DNA from: Ruminococcaceae bacterium UBA1036
GTDB lineage: Bacteria > Bacillota > Clostridia > Oscillospirales > Acutalibacteraceae
Assembly: GCA_002316805.1 (NCBI GenBank)
Contig: DCEF01000020.1
Span: 1 to 64,000 of the forward strand
Length of the DNA stretch: 64,000 bases
Direction of reading: 5' to 3'
The notes beneath the pieces were generated by a model, which worked only from the letters and a program-made list of their open reading frames with translations, searched no databases and had not been told where the DNA came from. Positions within the stretch are counted from its first letter, which is position 1, and the number at the start of each line of letters is the position of its first letter. This document shows positions 27,180-35,574 of this stretch, piece after piece. The translations under genes were made by a program, and so were the position numbers.

Positions 27180-28277
27180 TTATTTTTTTACACGCGGCAA
27201 ATGGATAGGAATCAAGTCTTTAGATGAAGTGATTAAATTGGACTGCGTTTCGTTCGCAGTGGCTGAAGTTACAATAGCGGTTATATTGCCGACAGGCATA
27301 AAGGTCGGATTTGTCCCGAGGTTGTCATCGGCCAATACTAAAATTCCATATTCATTTTTATAAACTATACCGGAGGCCACGATTAATGTTCCCGAATATA
27401 CCGTCACAGAAGTTGAGAGAGGCAGATAATCGTGATAAGCGGTGATTAGATTTTTATCGCAGCCCGTGGGAAACGCCGGAGCGGTCAGGTACGTGATTAA
27501 AGGATTGTATACCATACCGGCGGGCAGTCCGATTGCGGATATTGCATTAAGCGGCACGGCTCCATATCCTCCGTCACCCAAAACGGCAAGCGTTCCATAG
27601 GTTGCGTCTGGAGAACCATATAGTTTTACTGGAATTCCGCTGACGGTTGTGGCGTTAAAACCTTTTGTATAGATTGATATCGTCGCTGTAGGATAAAAGC
27701 GGATGAGCTGTGTAATAAGATTTGCCAGTTGTGCATAACTAAAGCAGATAGCGGTGTTATCTAATTTGGTACTGGAATAGGTAAGTACCAGTTTTGGAAA
27801 ATAAAGCTCATAGAGAACGGCGTTTTTAGCAAATCCCACAAGTGTTTTGTCATTTGAGTTGGTAAGGACAATTCCATTGTTTTGTGCGCCGTTTAACCAG
27901 CTATTAATTAAATCAGTAACATCAATGTTTACAGCTATATTCATATCTGTATTGCTGATACTGACTGCCGATGAGGTTGCCGTAAAAGATGGACGAGTAT
28001 TATATGTGACCGTCGAAGGATTAAAATAAGAAATTGCTTTATTAACTACAATAGGGCTGGGCGATACACCGCTTTTTGCAATCATTGTGAGTTGAAGTTT
28101 AGCATTATCCACCTGTTTTACAGGCAATTCGGGAAGTGTTATTCGAACCAGACTGATGCAATTCAAAAGTTTCACGTCAGTACCTGTATACATCAGCGGA
28201 TAAAAAGAAAAATTACTATTCGGTTGTGCCGAAGATACAAAAGTGGCATCCGATATATCTAATATCATAGTTGGCAT
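27180..28277 (-). CDS. DNRLRE-domain surface-type protein
   Basis: 365 residues. The N-terminal half (about 5-170) follows the DNRLRE pattern: paired beta-strands, VDNAKLQLTMIAKSG, INVDVTDLINSWLNGAQNNGI-like spacing (residues about 116-137) and a closing FAKNAVLYELYFPKLVLTY. The rest is beta-rich and Thr/Ala-rich with no recognised domain. No signal peptide, sortase motif or membrane anchor is visible, so export would need another route, or it is a spore or phage-related surface protein. It is divergent from the DUF11 gene. Confidence 0.7.
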   Translation of the reverse strand: MPTMILDISDATFVSSAQPNSNFSFYPLMYTGTDVKLLNCISLVRITLPELPVKQVDNAKLQLTMIAKSGVSPSPIVVNKAISYFNPSTVTYNTRPSFTATSSAVSISNTDMNIAVNIDVTDLINSWLNGAQNNGIVLTNSNDKTLVGFAKNAVLYELYFPKLVLTYSSTKLDNTAICFSYAQLANLITQLIRFYPTATISIYTKGFNATTVSGIPVKLYGSPDATYGTLAVLGDGGYGAVPLNAISAIGLPAGMVYNPLITYLTAPAFPTGCDKNLITAYHDYLPLSTSVTVYSGTLIVASGIVYKNEYGILVLADDNLGTNPTFMPVGNITAIVTSATANETQSNLITSSKDLIPIHLPRVKK

Positions 28278-28634
28278 AATTTTTCATACCTTCTTTCCGG
28301 TTCATAATATGTTTGTACCACTCCTGACGTACAAATTTTGTTATAAAAAAAGAAACAGCGAAAAGCCATTTATGATTAATCTCCTGTGGACTTATTTTTG
28401 CAGATTCAAAGATGTTCTTGTATTACTTCAAACAGTTCCAGCCAAGTTGTAGAATTGTTTGTATTATTCCTGTTTTGCAGTCATAATCAAAATTGCTGTA
28501 AGCGTATATTATGTTTATGGTTTTCTATTTAATTTCACATTGCTATCTACTTTTTCATACTATATAGTCGGTAGATGATGTGTCTATTGTTATATTATCA
28601 ATAATATACTAAATTGAAATGTGAGATGGAATAT

Positions 28635-29498
28635 ATGGCTATTATTAATAACCAAGCGCAAATCAGTTTCCACTACGGTGCCCATACCGGTTCGGCAATC
28701 TCCAATATAGCATCAACGAATCTGGAAGGACCCTTAACTGCGAGTAAAAACGCACTGGAAAGCGTTTATCACAGAGATGAGCAACTCACGTATATCATAA
28801 CAATGGCTAATACCGCTGCAACTGCATTGAGCAATGTAGTCATTGTCGATAACCTTGGCACAACTCCACTGGGAAGCATCAGTATAACTCCTTTGGATTA
28901 TATTGGACCCGCGATGTTATATATCAACGGTGCATTTATCTCAACATTATCTCCTACTATAGCTACGGAATCAGTGACGTTTACCGTCCCGACTTTACCT
29001 GCACATTCTAACGCTATGATCATCTATGCCGCAAAAGTAAACGATCAGGCGCCGTTAGCCATTGGATCACTTATTATCAACGAATCAACATTAACAGCAG
29101 ACGGGCTTACTGATCCGATAAATGCGGTGAAAGTACTTGTGGTAGACGCATATGCCGATGTCGATATCATCAAAGCAATGTCGCCAAATCCTGTGATTGA
29201 CGGAAGTCTGCTGACCTATGCATTCACAATGTACAATTATGGTAATACGCTGGCTTCAAGTGTTGTGCTCTCAGACACATTTAATCCTGCGCCGGAATCA
29301 ATCTCTGCTGTCTCCGTCAACGGGACACCTGTCACAACATCTGATTATTCGTTTGTCGGCGGAGATTTCACACTGCCGGCCTCGGCATCATCGTATTCAC
29401 TGACAATCCCTGCTGCTACCTTTACGCGGGATCCGGTTACCGGAATCGTAACCGTCAGCCCAGGTACAACAACGGTGGAAGTTTCTGGAATTATTTAA
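28635..29498 (+). CDS. DUF11-repeat protein
   Basis: 287 residues from the ATG at 28635 (product begins MAIINNQAQISFHYG). A TTG start 21 bases upstream is possible. Two DUF11-type beta-sandwich repeats are visible: residues about 40-170 (LTYIITMANTAATALSNVVI, VDNLG) and about 175-287 (LTYAFTMYNYGNTLASSVVL, SDTFNP). DUF11 occurs in surface and spore-associated proteins. No signal peptide or anchor is seen. It pairs divergently with the DNRLRE gene, and a terminator follows. Confidence 0.75.
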   Translation: MAIINNQAQISFHYGAHTGSAISNIASTNLEGPLTASKNALESVYHRDEQLTYIITMANTAATALSNVVIVDNLGTTPLGSISITPLDYIGPAMLYINGAFISTLSPTIATESVTFTVPTLPAHSNAMIIYAAKVNDQAPLAIGSLIINESTLTADGLTDPINAVKVLVVDAYADVDIIKAMSPNPVIDGSLLTYAFTMYNYGNTLASSVVLSDTFNPAPESISAVSVNGTPVTTSDYSFVGGDFTLPASASSYSLTIPAATFTRDPVTGIVTVSPGTTTVEVSGII

Positions 29499-29565
29499 CT
29501 GATTTTAATTTTGTAAAAACCAAATCATGCTTTTTGTTTAACAATTGTAACGCTACAATTTATAA

Positions 29566-29601
29566 AACGAGCGTCGGATTAATTACCGGCGCTCGTTTTT
29601 T
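29566..29601 (+). terminator. Terminator after the DUF11 gene
   Basis: AACGAGCGTCGG and CCGGCGCTCGTT form a 12-bp stem with one mismatch and an 8-base loop, followed by TTTTTCT. Confidence 0.88.
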
Positions 29602-30426
29602 CTCCCCATCATATCAACAACCAATCCTTTTATGGATAGGCAGCCCGTTCGAGCACACCTTGTTTACAGTGCCATCCGGCAGCATAAGGGGTTTTGCCGC
29701 CGTTTTATGAGTCCGCTTCATGCTGTAACACAATATATGCCTTTTATGACCGGTTCATGTCTATGCTTTCTAAAATATTCGGATATTATAGTCCGCCGCA
29801 CGCCATGTATTGCAAGTAGGACTAAAATAAATGCCTGCCATATTAACTACGCAGAATTAGCCCGTGTTTATATAGTCTGAATTCATGCTGTTTGCCCACT
29901 ATTCAGCTTGTTTATAAATGGAAATTTGGTGTATTTCCGCATAACACACCACCCTGACTGCCTTTGATTTTATCACTTTTGGTGTGTTTGCCCTCTGCAT
30001 TTTTATGGTATCACTCCATGTTGCCTAACTGGTGCCGCGGCTTCACTTTGCCAGGAATCTACATAGCATGTTTTTATGCATTTTTTACATTTTGATTTAT
30101 ATAAAGTCGTGTTACTCATTCTATTTTGTATAATAGAACTATTGACAATTGTCGAAAAGAAGAATAAGCTAAGGCTATTGGATGAATTTTGCATAATTGT
30201 ATACAACTTATCTGCATTATTCGAATTAGTGGTTAGTTTCCCACTGTTTGCGGCGTGTTTTCTCATAGCTCCTATGATACTCCGCTGCTTTGTGGCAGGG
30301 AGATTCATTAAAAAGCTTTATCCCGCTAATCCAAATTCATAGACTTGGGTAGAGTAACTAATTAATAGCAAAAAAGGAGGCGCATGGAGTGCGTAAACAT
30401 CACCTTACGTATCTCCGAATGGCAAT
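29602..30426. other. Accessory stretch with IS scar and no convincing gene
   Basis: About 825 bases before the thioredoxin-like gene. It holds an IS remnant (29937-30017). A plus-strand open frame at 30076-30342 encodes two hydrophobic stretches but lacks a ribosome binding site. It could be a fragment of a membrane partner of the downstream thioredoxin-like protein, or chance. Confidence 0.35.
29937..30017 (-). mobile_element. IS end remnant, copy 1
   Basis: Near-identical to 34145-34230. Read on the minus strand it has the leader CAGAGGGCAAACACACCAAA, a short spacer, then ATGCGGAAATAC, the start of a transposase-like frame that breaks off at once. It is a truncated end of the same insertion sequence family. 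Confidence 0.6.
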
Positions 30427-31296
30427 ATGGAAATCAAGGACAGGCATACTCAGATAAGATTGGTAATTATAGGCGTTGGTGCCTTGCTGTTGGTACTTTG
30501 CTTGGTTGTAGTATTTACTTTGTTTATGAAACCGAAAACAACTGATGCCTATTTGAAATGTAAAGACAATATTTCAACACTGAATGTTACGCGCTCAAAT
30601 AACACAAAGATGGTTTGGGATAACAAAAATTATAAGATTGTTGTCTTTTTATCGGATAAATCCGGCAATTGTCTAAGCAACCTACCTATCCTAAAAGAAA
30701 TTCGCGAAATATACTGCAAAAATCAAGGCATCGAACTTATGCTGCTCTGGGAAAACAAAATACCCGAGGAGGAAACTAAAAAGTACGATTTATATGATAA
30801 CAGCTATTCTTTGGGAAATGTCAGAATATCTTCCTCGTTAAATACAATTTTTATAGTTGATCAGAATAACAATGTGGTCTTTGTGGATAGTAAAGGATAT
30901 AAAAATGCAATTTCATTTTTATCCGAGAAAAACCTGACAAACAAAGAAAAACTGATCTCTAATGCTAACGATTTTATTGTACATAATATTGTAAAAAACA
31001 GTACTGGCCTGCAGAACCTAATATATTTTAGTATGCCAGGATGTAAGGACTGTAAAGAAGCCACTCCTAAAATATATACCCCGGAGATCACAAAAAAGTT
31101 TAATATAACGCGAATCGAGCGTGACAAAAATGCGGCAAAAGGAGACATCGTCGACAAACTATCCATATTTAAAAATGTATATGACATCCATTGGTATCCA
31201 TCTTTTTTAATTATACATAGCAATGGCAAATGTGATATGGTGCGTAAAATAGATGTACAACAATTACAGCACGCAATATTAAGTTACGCGGATTAA
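30427..31296 (+). CDS. Membrane-anchored thioredoxin-like protein
   Basis: 289 residues. One N-terminal TM anchor (LVIIGVGALLLVLCLVVVF) is followed by a peroxiredoxin/TlpA-like region (about 65-165) lacking a CxxC, then a second thioredoxin-like region with C206-K-D-C209 and a cis-Pro segment (HWYPSFLII). It probably acts outside the membrane in thiol exchange (inference). The ATG at 30427 has a poor ribosome binding site, whereas a strong AAAAGGAGG lies before an out-of-frame ATG at 30384. IS scars on both sides suggest horizontal origin. Confidence 0.65.
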   Translation: MEIKDRHTQIRLVIIGVGALLLVLCLVVVFTLFMKPKTTDAYLKCKDNISTLNVTRSNNTKMVWDNKNYKIVVFLSDKSGNCLSNLPILKEIREIYCKNQGIELMLLWENKIPEEETKKYDLYDNSYSLGNVRISSSLNTIFIVDQNNNVVFVDSKGYKNAISFLSEKNLTNKEKLISNANDFIVHNIVKNSTGLQNLIYFSMPGCKDCKEATPKIYTPEITKKFNITRIERDKNAAKGDIVDKLSIFKNVYDIHWYPSFLIIHSNGKCDMVRKIDVQQLQHAILSYAD

Positions 31297-31304
31297 ACGA
31301 AGTT

Positions 31305-31400
31305 TCGATATATGAGTAAAAGCAGTGTTAACCCAGTATCTAAGCCATTCCGACAGCTTTGGTGTGTTTGCCCTCTGCATTTTTATGGCATCATTCCAAT
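31305..31400 (-). mobile_element. IS remnant, copy 2 (internally deleted)
   Basis: The left part (31305-31353) matches 33993-34045 and the right part (31354-31400) matches 34178-34230 with the middle deleted, so it is a deletion form of copy 3. Confidence 0.6.
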
Positions 31401-31452
31401 TATCCAAAAGTCAGTATTTGCGTGCCCTTTTGGCTCGTTCAACCGGCATTAA

Positions 31453-32808
31453 TTACGCTGTTTTTTGCTTCTCCGAATCGGCAATATGTTTCCACTTGCC
31501 GGTGCAGTACTCGGCATAAGAAATGATGAGATTGGCAAACCAGCCGAGAGGCACTGCGCTCCAGACCATGGATATGCCGTAGCTCGGCGCTAATGTAACG
31601 GCGACCGTCACACGTATGACAAGGTTCACAAGGTTCGCAATGGTGAACATTTTCATGTCACCTGCCCCTCGCAGCAAACCATCTGTCACCATTTTAAGCC
31701 CAATCAGAATATAGCACCACCCCATGAACCTAAGGTATGAAATCCCCGTCTGCGAAGCGAGGTGCGTGCTGTTGTCGCCAAGGAACATTGAGATAATCGA
31801 CGTATTGAAAATTTCAAGTACAATGCAGATGATGGCCGCAAAAAGCGCAACAATCCATCCGCTGACATGGTAACCCTTTACAATGCGTCCTTTCCTTTCG
31901 GCCCCTATATTCTGCGCCGTATAGGCTGAAATCGCGTTTCCCATCGCCTGCATAGGTACTATACAGATGCTCTCCACACGCATAGCTGCCGAAAAGCCAG
32001 CCAGCATTTCCGCCCCAAAGCTGTTGACAACCGACTGAACTAACATCATGCCGATAGAAACAGTCGATTGTTGAAGAATCGACGGCAGCGCTATGCGAGC
32101 CATGTTTTTCAGCTCGGTGCCATCAAATATCTCAACCTTCACAGAAGGGTACGAGTGCAGCTCCCTAAGCAACAGCACAAATGAAATCACGGCGGAAATA
32201 CCCTGAGCAATCAATGTTGCCCACGCAACTCCGGCCACGCCGAGATGAAGTGAGCAAACCATGTAGACATCGAGGAATATATTAAGCATGGAGGAAAAAA
32301 TCAGTAGGTAGAGCGGGACGCGCGAACGGCCTATGGCATTGAACAAAGCCGAGATGACGTTGTACATGAAAAGGAACGGAAGGCCGATAAAATAAATATT
32401 GAGATAGACAATGGTCATGTCGAGTATGTTTGCCGGCGTGTCGAGCAACTGCATGAGCGCTTTGCAGCAGAACAGCCCTACAATCCCGAGCACCGTACCA
32501 AGCACGAGAAAAGCCAGCAGCGCAGTATATGAAGCCTGCTTCATCTTCCCATATTCGCGAGCGCCGAAATATCGGCTTATGATTACCGATGCGCCCACCC
32601 CGCCGCCTATTGCAACGCAGATAAACACGTTTGTGACAGAATACGACGCACCAACAGCAGCAAGCGCGTTTTCGCTGACGCAACGCCCCACTACTATAGA
32701 ATCGACCATGGTGTAAAATTGCTGAAACAAGTTGCCTATAATCATCGGCAGCGAAAAAACGATAAGCGCTTTCAACGGCTTTTCGTGTATAAGATATTCT
32801 TTGTCCAT
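31453..32808 (-). CDS. MATE-family multidrug efflux transporter
   Basis: 451 residues with about 12 TM helices and the MATE repeat halves: FSLPMIIGNLFQQFYTMVDSIVVG at the N terminus and IALPSILQQSTVSIGMMLVQ at the start of the second half. It exports cationic drugs or metabolites by ion antiport. It lies downstream of a MarR-type regulator on the same strand (about 117 bases apart), a usual regulator-pump pairing. Confidence 0.93.
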   Translation of the reverse strand: MDKEYLIHEKPLKALIVFSLPMIIGNLFQQFYTMVDSIVVGRCVSENALAAVGASYSVTNVFICVAIGGGVGASVIISRYFGAREYGKMKQASYTALLAFLVLGTVLGIVGLFCCKALMQLLDTPANILDMTIVYLNIYFIGLPFLFMYNVISALFNAIGRSRVPLYLLIFSSMLNIFLDVYMVCSLHLGVAGVAWATLIAQGISAVISFVLLLRELHSYPSVKVEIFDGTELKNMARIALPSILQQSTVSIGMMLVQSVVNSFGAEMLAGFSAAMRVESICIVPMQAMGNAISAYTAQNIGAERKGRIVKGYHVSGWIVALFAAIICIVLEIFNTSIISMFLGDNSTHLASQTGISYLRFMGWCYILIGLKMVTDGLLRGAGDMKMFTIANLVNLVIRVTVAVTLAPSYGISMVWSAVPLGWFANLIISYAEYCTGKWKHIADSEKQKTA

Positions 32809-32925
32809 TTTATAATGTATCCTTCTTTTTTTCTGTCCACGCCTACTATCATAGATCCAAGCATTATATAAAAATGTAAAGATACTATACTATCAGTACA
32901 AAGTGCAAATCATTATTTCTCCGGT

Positions 32926-33372
32926 CTATTCTTCTTCGAGAAATTTTTTGAATTTCGAAAGGAATCCGGAGAAAAATTGAAGTTGTTCCGCCGACGCATC
33001 TGTCAAAAAGGTTAATATTACTGCGCAGTATTTTTCATGGGCCTTTTTATGGTTTTGGCAGGCGGTTTCGCCTTTTGATGTAAGGTGCATAACTATTTTT
33101 TTGCAATTGGTTGGGCTGGTTTCTTTTACGACCATTTTCTTGTGTTCCAGCCGTTTCACCGTCTGTGAAGCCGCGCCTCTCGTAATTCCAAGTAGGCAGG
33201 CAATGCCGGAAATGTGCAGACCAGGGTGTTCCATTATGCACTGAAGCATATGGATTTCCGAATGGTAAAGCTCCGTATCCGTGCCAAACGTCCTCGCCTT
33301 GCTGTCTTTTTCGTAAAACTCGCAGATGAGGTTTAGCAAGTCTTCGCCTATCTGTTCTTTTTTATATTCCAT
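32926..33372 (-). CDS. MarR-family transcriptional regulator
   Basis: 148 residues with a winged helix (HISGIACLLGITRGAASQTVKRLEHK; KMVVKETSPTNCKKIVMHLTSKG) between helical dimerisation ends. It precedes the MATE gene and probably represses both until a ligand binds. An inverted repeat over its own promoter supports autoregulation. A double AT-rich promoter region lies immediately upstream. Confidence 0.9.
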   Translation of the reverse strand: MEYKKEQIGEDLLNLICEFYEKDSKARTFGTDTELYHSEIHMLQCIMEHPGLHISGIACLLGITRGAASQTVKRLEHKKMVVKETSPTNCKKIVMHLTSKGETACQNHKKAHEKYCAVILTFLTDASAEQLQFFSGFLSKFKKFLEEE

Positions 33373-33381
33373 GGCTTTTTT

Positions 33382-33410
33382 ATTGTATAGTATATATACA
33401 ATAATGTCAA
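33382..33410 (-). promoter_or_regulatory. MarR promoter with overlapping operator
   Basis: On the minus strand TTGACA (33405-33410), a 17-base spacer and TACAAT (-10). An inverted repeat ATTGTATA-5-TATACAAT (33382-33402) covers the spacer and -10, so regulator binding there would block polymerase. Confidence 0.65.
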
Positions 33411-33580
33411 CATTACGGCATGTGCCAATTCTTCGCCGTCCGTATGAATAGCTATAGCTTTTTTCAGTGTGCTTACCTTTTTATCCTTTTTCTTTGCAAA
33501 AGTCCTTACTTGTAATTCTTTCTATAATTTATATTCCATAATATGCCATTTACTTTATAGAAATTTATTCCATGCTTAAA

Positions 33581-33634
33581 AAAAAGCAGTGCTACCCCCA
33601 TCGAGTTTGTTAGGGGCAGTCACTGCCGTTTTTT
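33581..33634 (+). terminator. Hairpin downstream of the truncated deacetylase copy
   Basis: An imperfect GCAGTG...CACTGC and CCCC...GGGG stem is followed by CGTTTTTT on the plus strand. It corresponds in position to the hairpin at 61330-61368 in the right copy. Confidence 0.5.
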
Positions 33635-33725
33635 ACGCTCTTCAAATAGATTTAATAACGAGATTTTCTCTATCAACTGGCGTAATAAATTATTCTCATC
33701 TAAAATCATGGGAAATTACAACTAT

Positions 33726-33986
33726 TCATTTTGAAGAAGCATTTGCACTGTTTGACCTCGGTATCTGCATCCCGGCAACATCAATCGTGTAATCGCTTTT
33801 ATAAATCAATTGAGACACCGGGACAATCTTGTACCCCTGCGCCTGAAGCGTCTGGAGGACGGTCGGCAGTGCTGCCGGTGTGTTTTTTGCGCCGTTGTGG
33901 AACAAAACTATAGAACCCGGTTTCACCCGAGAAATAACACGCTTTTCTATCTGCTCAGGTGTCGGGTTTTTCCAGTCTAAGCTATC
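33726..33986 (-). pseudogene. Truncated polysaccharide deacetylase (C-terminal fragment)
   Basis: The last 87 codons of the deacetylase gene, from the DSLDWKNPTPEQ segment to the stop, nearly identical to the intact gene at 61434-62222. The N-terminal catalytic half, with the metal-binding motifs, is missing. It is joined to an IS remnant at 33987. Confidence 0.9.
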
Positions 33987-33987
33987 A

Positions 33988-34230
33988 CTATGCGATATAT
34001 GAGTAAAAGCAGGTGTTAACCCAGTATCTAAGCCATTCCAACAGCGTATAGTATGCTATCACGAGTTGAGCCGCAGCCTGCTTGATACCTACTTCACTTC
34101 ATCTGACAGCTTAACCGCTTCTTCCTTAAATTCCTTGTCGTATTTCCGCATAGCACACCATCTTATTTCTCTTTGATTTTATCACATTTGGTGTGTTTGC
34201 CCTCTGCATTTTTATGGTATCACTCCAATT
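33988..34230 (-). mobile_element. IS remnant, copy 3, with broken IS3-type orfA
   Basis: A frame starting at 34151 (MRKYDKEFKEEAVKLSDEV) continues after a one-base shift as GIKQAAAQLVIAYYTLLEW. This is the N-terminal helix-turn-helix of an IS3-family OrfA. The coding part breaks off at 33988. The upstream leader (34152-34230) is the segment shared by copies 1 and 2. It directly abuts the truncated deacetylase copy. Confidence 0.65.
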
Positions 34231-34257
34231 TACGGAATAAAAATTTTCAAAAAGTAC

Positions 34258-34285
34258 TTGCAATTTTATTATTCCAGAATATAAT
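34258..34285 (+). promoter_or_regulatory. Promoter of the modified-peptide cluster
   Basis: TTGCAA (34258-34263), a 16-base spacer and TATAAT (34280-34285), leaving an untranslated leader of about 145 bases before the precursor gene. Confidence 0.6.
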
Positions 34286-34351
34286 TTTCTTAAATGAGGT
34301 TGCAACTTGCTTAATTTTATAGCAATTTCAAATAAGGTTTGGAAGGCAAGA

Positions 34352-34385
34352 TGTTCTTTTCCCGCCGGAGGCGGTGGAGAGAACA
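34352..34385 (+). promoter_or_regulatory. Leader hairpin before the precursor gene
   Basis: TGTTCT and AGAACA close an inner CCCGCC/GGCGG stem around GGA. With no T tract after it, it is more likely an mRNA-stabilising or translational element than a terminator. Confidence 0.45.
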
Positions 34386-34435
34386 AAATCCATTCCGGCA
34401 TTTTGTAATTGCTATTAAGAAAGGAGAATATGCTT

Positions 34436-34585
34436 ATGTCGATCAAAGAACATACAGCCAATTTCTACAACGCTGCAGATTCTGAAAATGAAATGAACTA
34501 TGCAAGCGGTGAATGCTCCTGCAGTTGCTCCTGCTCTTGCAGTTGCTGCTGCTCCTGTGCAGCAATCGCTGAAGAGGAAGAATAA
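34436..34585 (+). CDS. llsA-like: TOMM/LAP precursor peptide, listeriolysin/streptolysin S-like
   Basis: 49 residues. The leader (about 1-26, MSIKEHTANFYN... ending ASGE) is followed by a core at 27-41, CSCSCSCSCSCCCSC, with 9 Cys and 6 Ser, then an AAIA segment and a four-Glu tail. Such Cys/Ser runs are converted to thiazole and (methyl)oxazole rings by the SagBCD-type enzymes encoded just downstream. AAGGAG lies 9 bases before the ATG at 34436; an in-frame ATG at 34430 is too close to it. Too short for usual ORF cut-offs. A terminator follows, so the peptide should be made in excess over the enzymes. The mature ring pattern and cleavage site cannot be read from sequence. Confidence 0.92.
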   Translation: MSIKEHTANFYNAADSENEMNYASGECSCSCSCSCSCCCSCAAIAEEEE

Positions 34586-34600
34586 TCGCAATTGTAACAT

Positions 34601-34646
34601 AAGGTCTCCGGCTTGTCGATGCAATCAAGTCGGAGCCTTGTTTTTA
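34601..34646 (+). terminator. Attenuating terminator between precursor and enzymes
   Basis: AAGG(T)CTCCGGCTTG pairs with CAAGTCGGAGCCTT around a 10-base loop and runs into GTTTTTAA. It lies 16 bases after the precursor stop. Partial readthrough would give much precursor transcript and less of the biosynthetic operon, as in sagA-type loci. Confidence 0.82.
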
Positions 34647-34686
34647 ATTTGAAGGCTTCATTTTTGAGGTTCATCAGGGAGGGAAT

Positions 34687-35574
34687 GTGGTGTCTGAAAA
34701 AATTCTTTCGTTCAGTGACCTTAATGTCACGATCAAGGGCAATACGATATTGCATATCAGTCATGATATTGCCGTAAATCGAGGCGACGTCGTCGGAATT
34801 ATAGGTGAAAATGGCGCGGGGAAAACCACATTGATCAATTGTATCATTAACAGAATCCATTACTATGGTGACATGGAGCGATTTTTTACTTCCGACGAAC
34901 TTGGGATACAGTTTCAATCTAATTCCTACAATAAAATCATGAAGGTCAGTGAGCTGATACAAATTGTATCCGGAAAGCGCCGCTTTGACAGTACGCTGAT
35001 GAATCGGATTCGTGAATTTGATATTGAGAGTCTGCTGAATAAAAGAATCGGAAAACTTTCCGTTGGTGAGTCCCAGAGGCTTACGCTGTTTCTGGTATTG
35101 TACAGGAATCCGAATTTTTTAATTTTTGACGAACTCACAACCGGTTTAGATTATCAGAAGCGTAATCGCCTTTTGCAGATTGTACGTAGTTACAGCAGAA
35201 ATAGAACCGTGCTGACTATTACGCATTATTTTGAGGAGCTAACGGACTGGGCAAATAAATTGCTCGTTCTACATAAGGGAAACTTGTTGTTCTGGGGAAC
35301 TTATCAGGAGCTGCAGGAAAAATATCCATACTATTCCATTTTGAAAATACCGAGTGGCGCGGATTCATCGGGCATTCGGCCTAATATGCAGAATTACAAA
35401 TTTATCAACCGGATTGACGAAGGGCATGATGGAATCGCAGCCAAAACTCTTGATGAGCAGGATGCGATCATCAGCAGTCTTTCCAAAGCTGGCATTCCGA
35501 TTGAAATCGTGCCGCATGGGCTCTATACACTTTATACACTTGCTCTCAACAGCGCAGAGGTACAGAATAAATGA
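34687..35574 (+). CDS. llsG-like: ABC transporter ATPase of the modified-peptide cluster (SagG/LlsG-like)
   Basis: 295 residues from a GTG at 34687 (GGGAGG upstream). Walker A G40-ENGAGKT, signature LSVGESQ at 124-130, Walker B LIFDE at 145-149 and a C-terminal extension of about 80 residues after the switch His region. With the adjacent permease it should export the modified peptide and may also give self-protection. The first enzyme-side gene after the attenuator. It overlaps the permease start by four bases. Confidence 0.9.
   Translation: MVSEKILSFSDLNVTIKGNTILHISHDIAVNRGDVVGIIGENGAGKTTLINCIINRIHYYGDMERFFTSDELGIQFQSNSYNKIMKVSELIQIVSGKRRFDSTLMNRIREFDIESLLNKRIGKLSVGESQRLTLFLVLYRNPNFLIFDELTTGLDYQKRNRLLQIVRSYSRNRTVLTITHYFEELTDWANKLLVLHKGNLLFWGTYQELQEKYPYYSILKIPSGADSSGIRPNMQNYKFINRIDEGHDGIAAKTLDEQDAIISSLSKAGIPIEIVPHGLYTLYTLALNSAEVQNK

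Larger units (their letters stand above)
33500..33986 (-). repeat. Left direct copy of the deacetylase 3' region
   Basis: 33671-33986 matches 61379-61694 with three mismatches seen. Weaker similarity extends through the downstream flank to about 33500 (against about 61253). Both copies have the same orientation, 27.7 kb apart, and bracket the island. The left copy ends abruptly at an IS remnant. Confidence 0.85.

Noticed and set aside
29632..29880. Plus-strand open frame after the DUF11 terminator
   Set aside because: No ribosome binding site and no similarity recognised; likely chance.
34126..34461. Minus-strand frame across the peptide-cluster promoter
   Set aside because: It runs antisense over the promoter, leader hairpin and start of the precursor, and its end is the leader of an IS remnant; a shadow.
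34514..34558. Cys/Ser codon run considered as a microsatellite
   Set aside because: Codons vary (TGC/TGT, TCC/AGT/TCT) while amino acids stay Cys/Ser, showing selection for the peptide rather than a simple DNA repeat.
34498..34962. Minus-strand frame of 154 codons opposite the precursor core, rich in Gln/Glu/Ser
   Set aside because: The low-complexity QEQ-type stretch is the complement of the TGC/TCC codons of the precursor core. The plus strand has the ribosome binding site and downstream TOMM enzymes.
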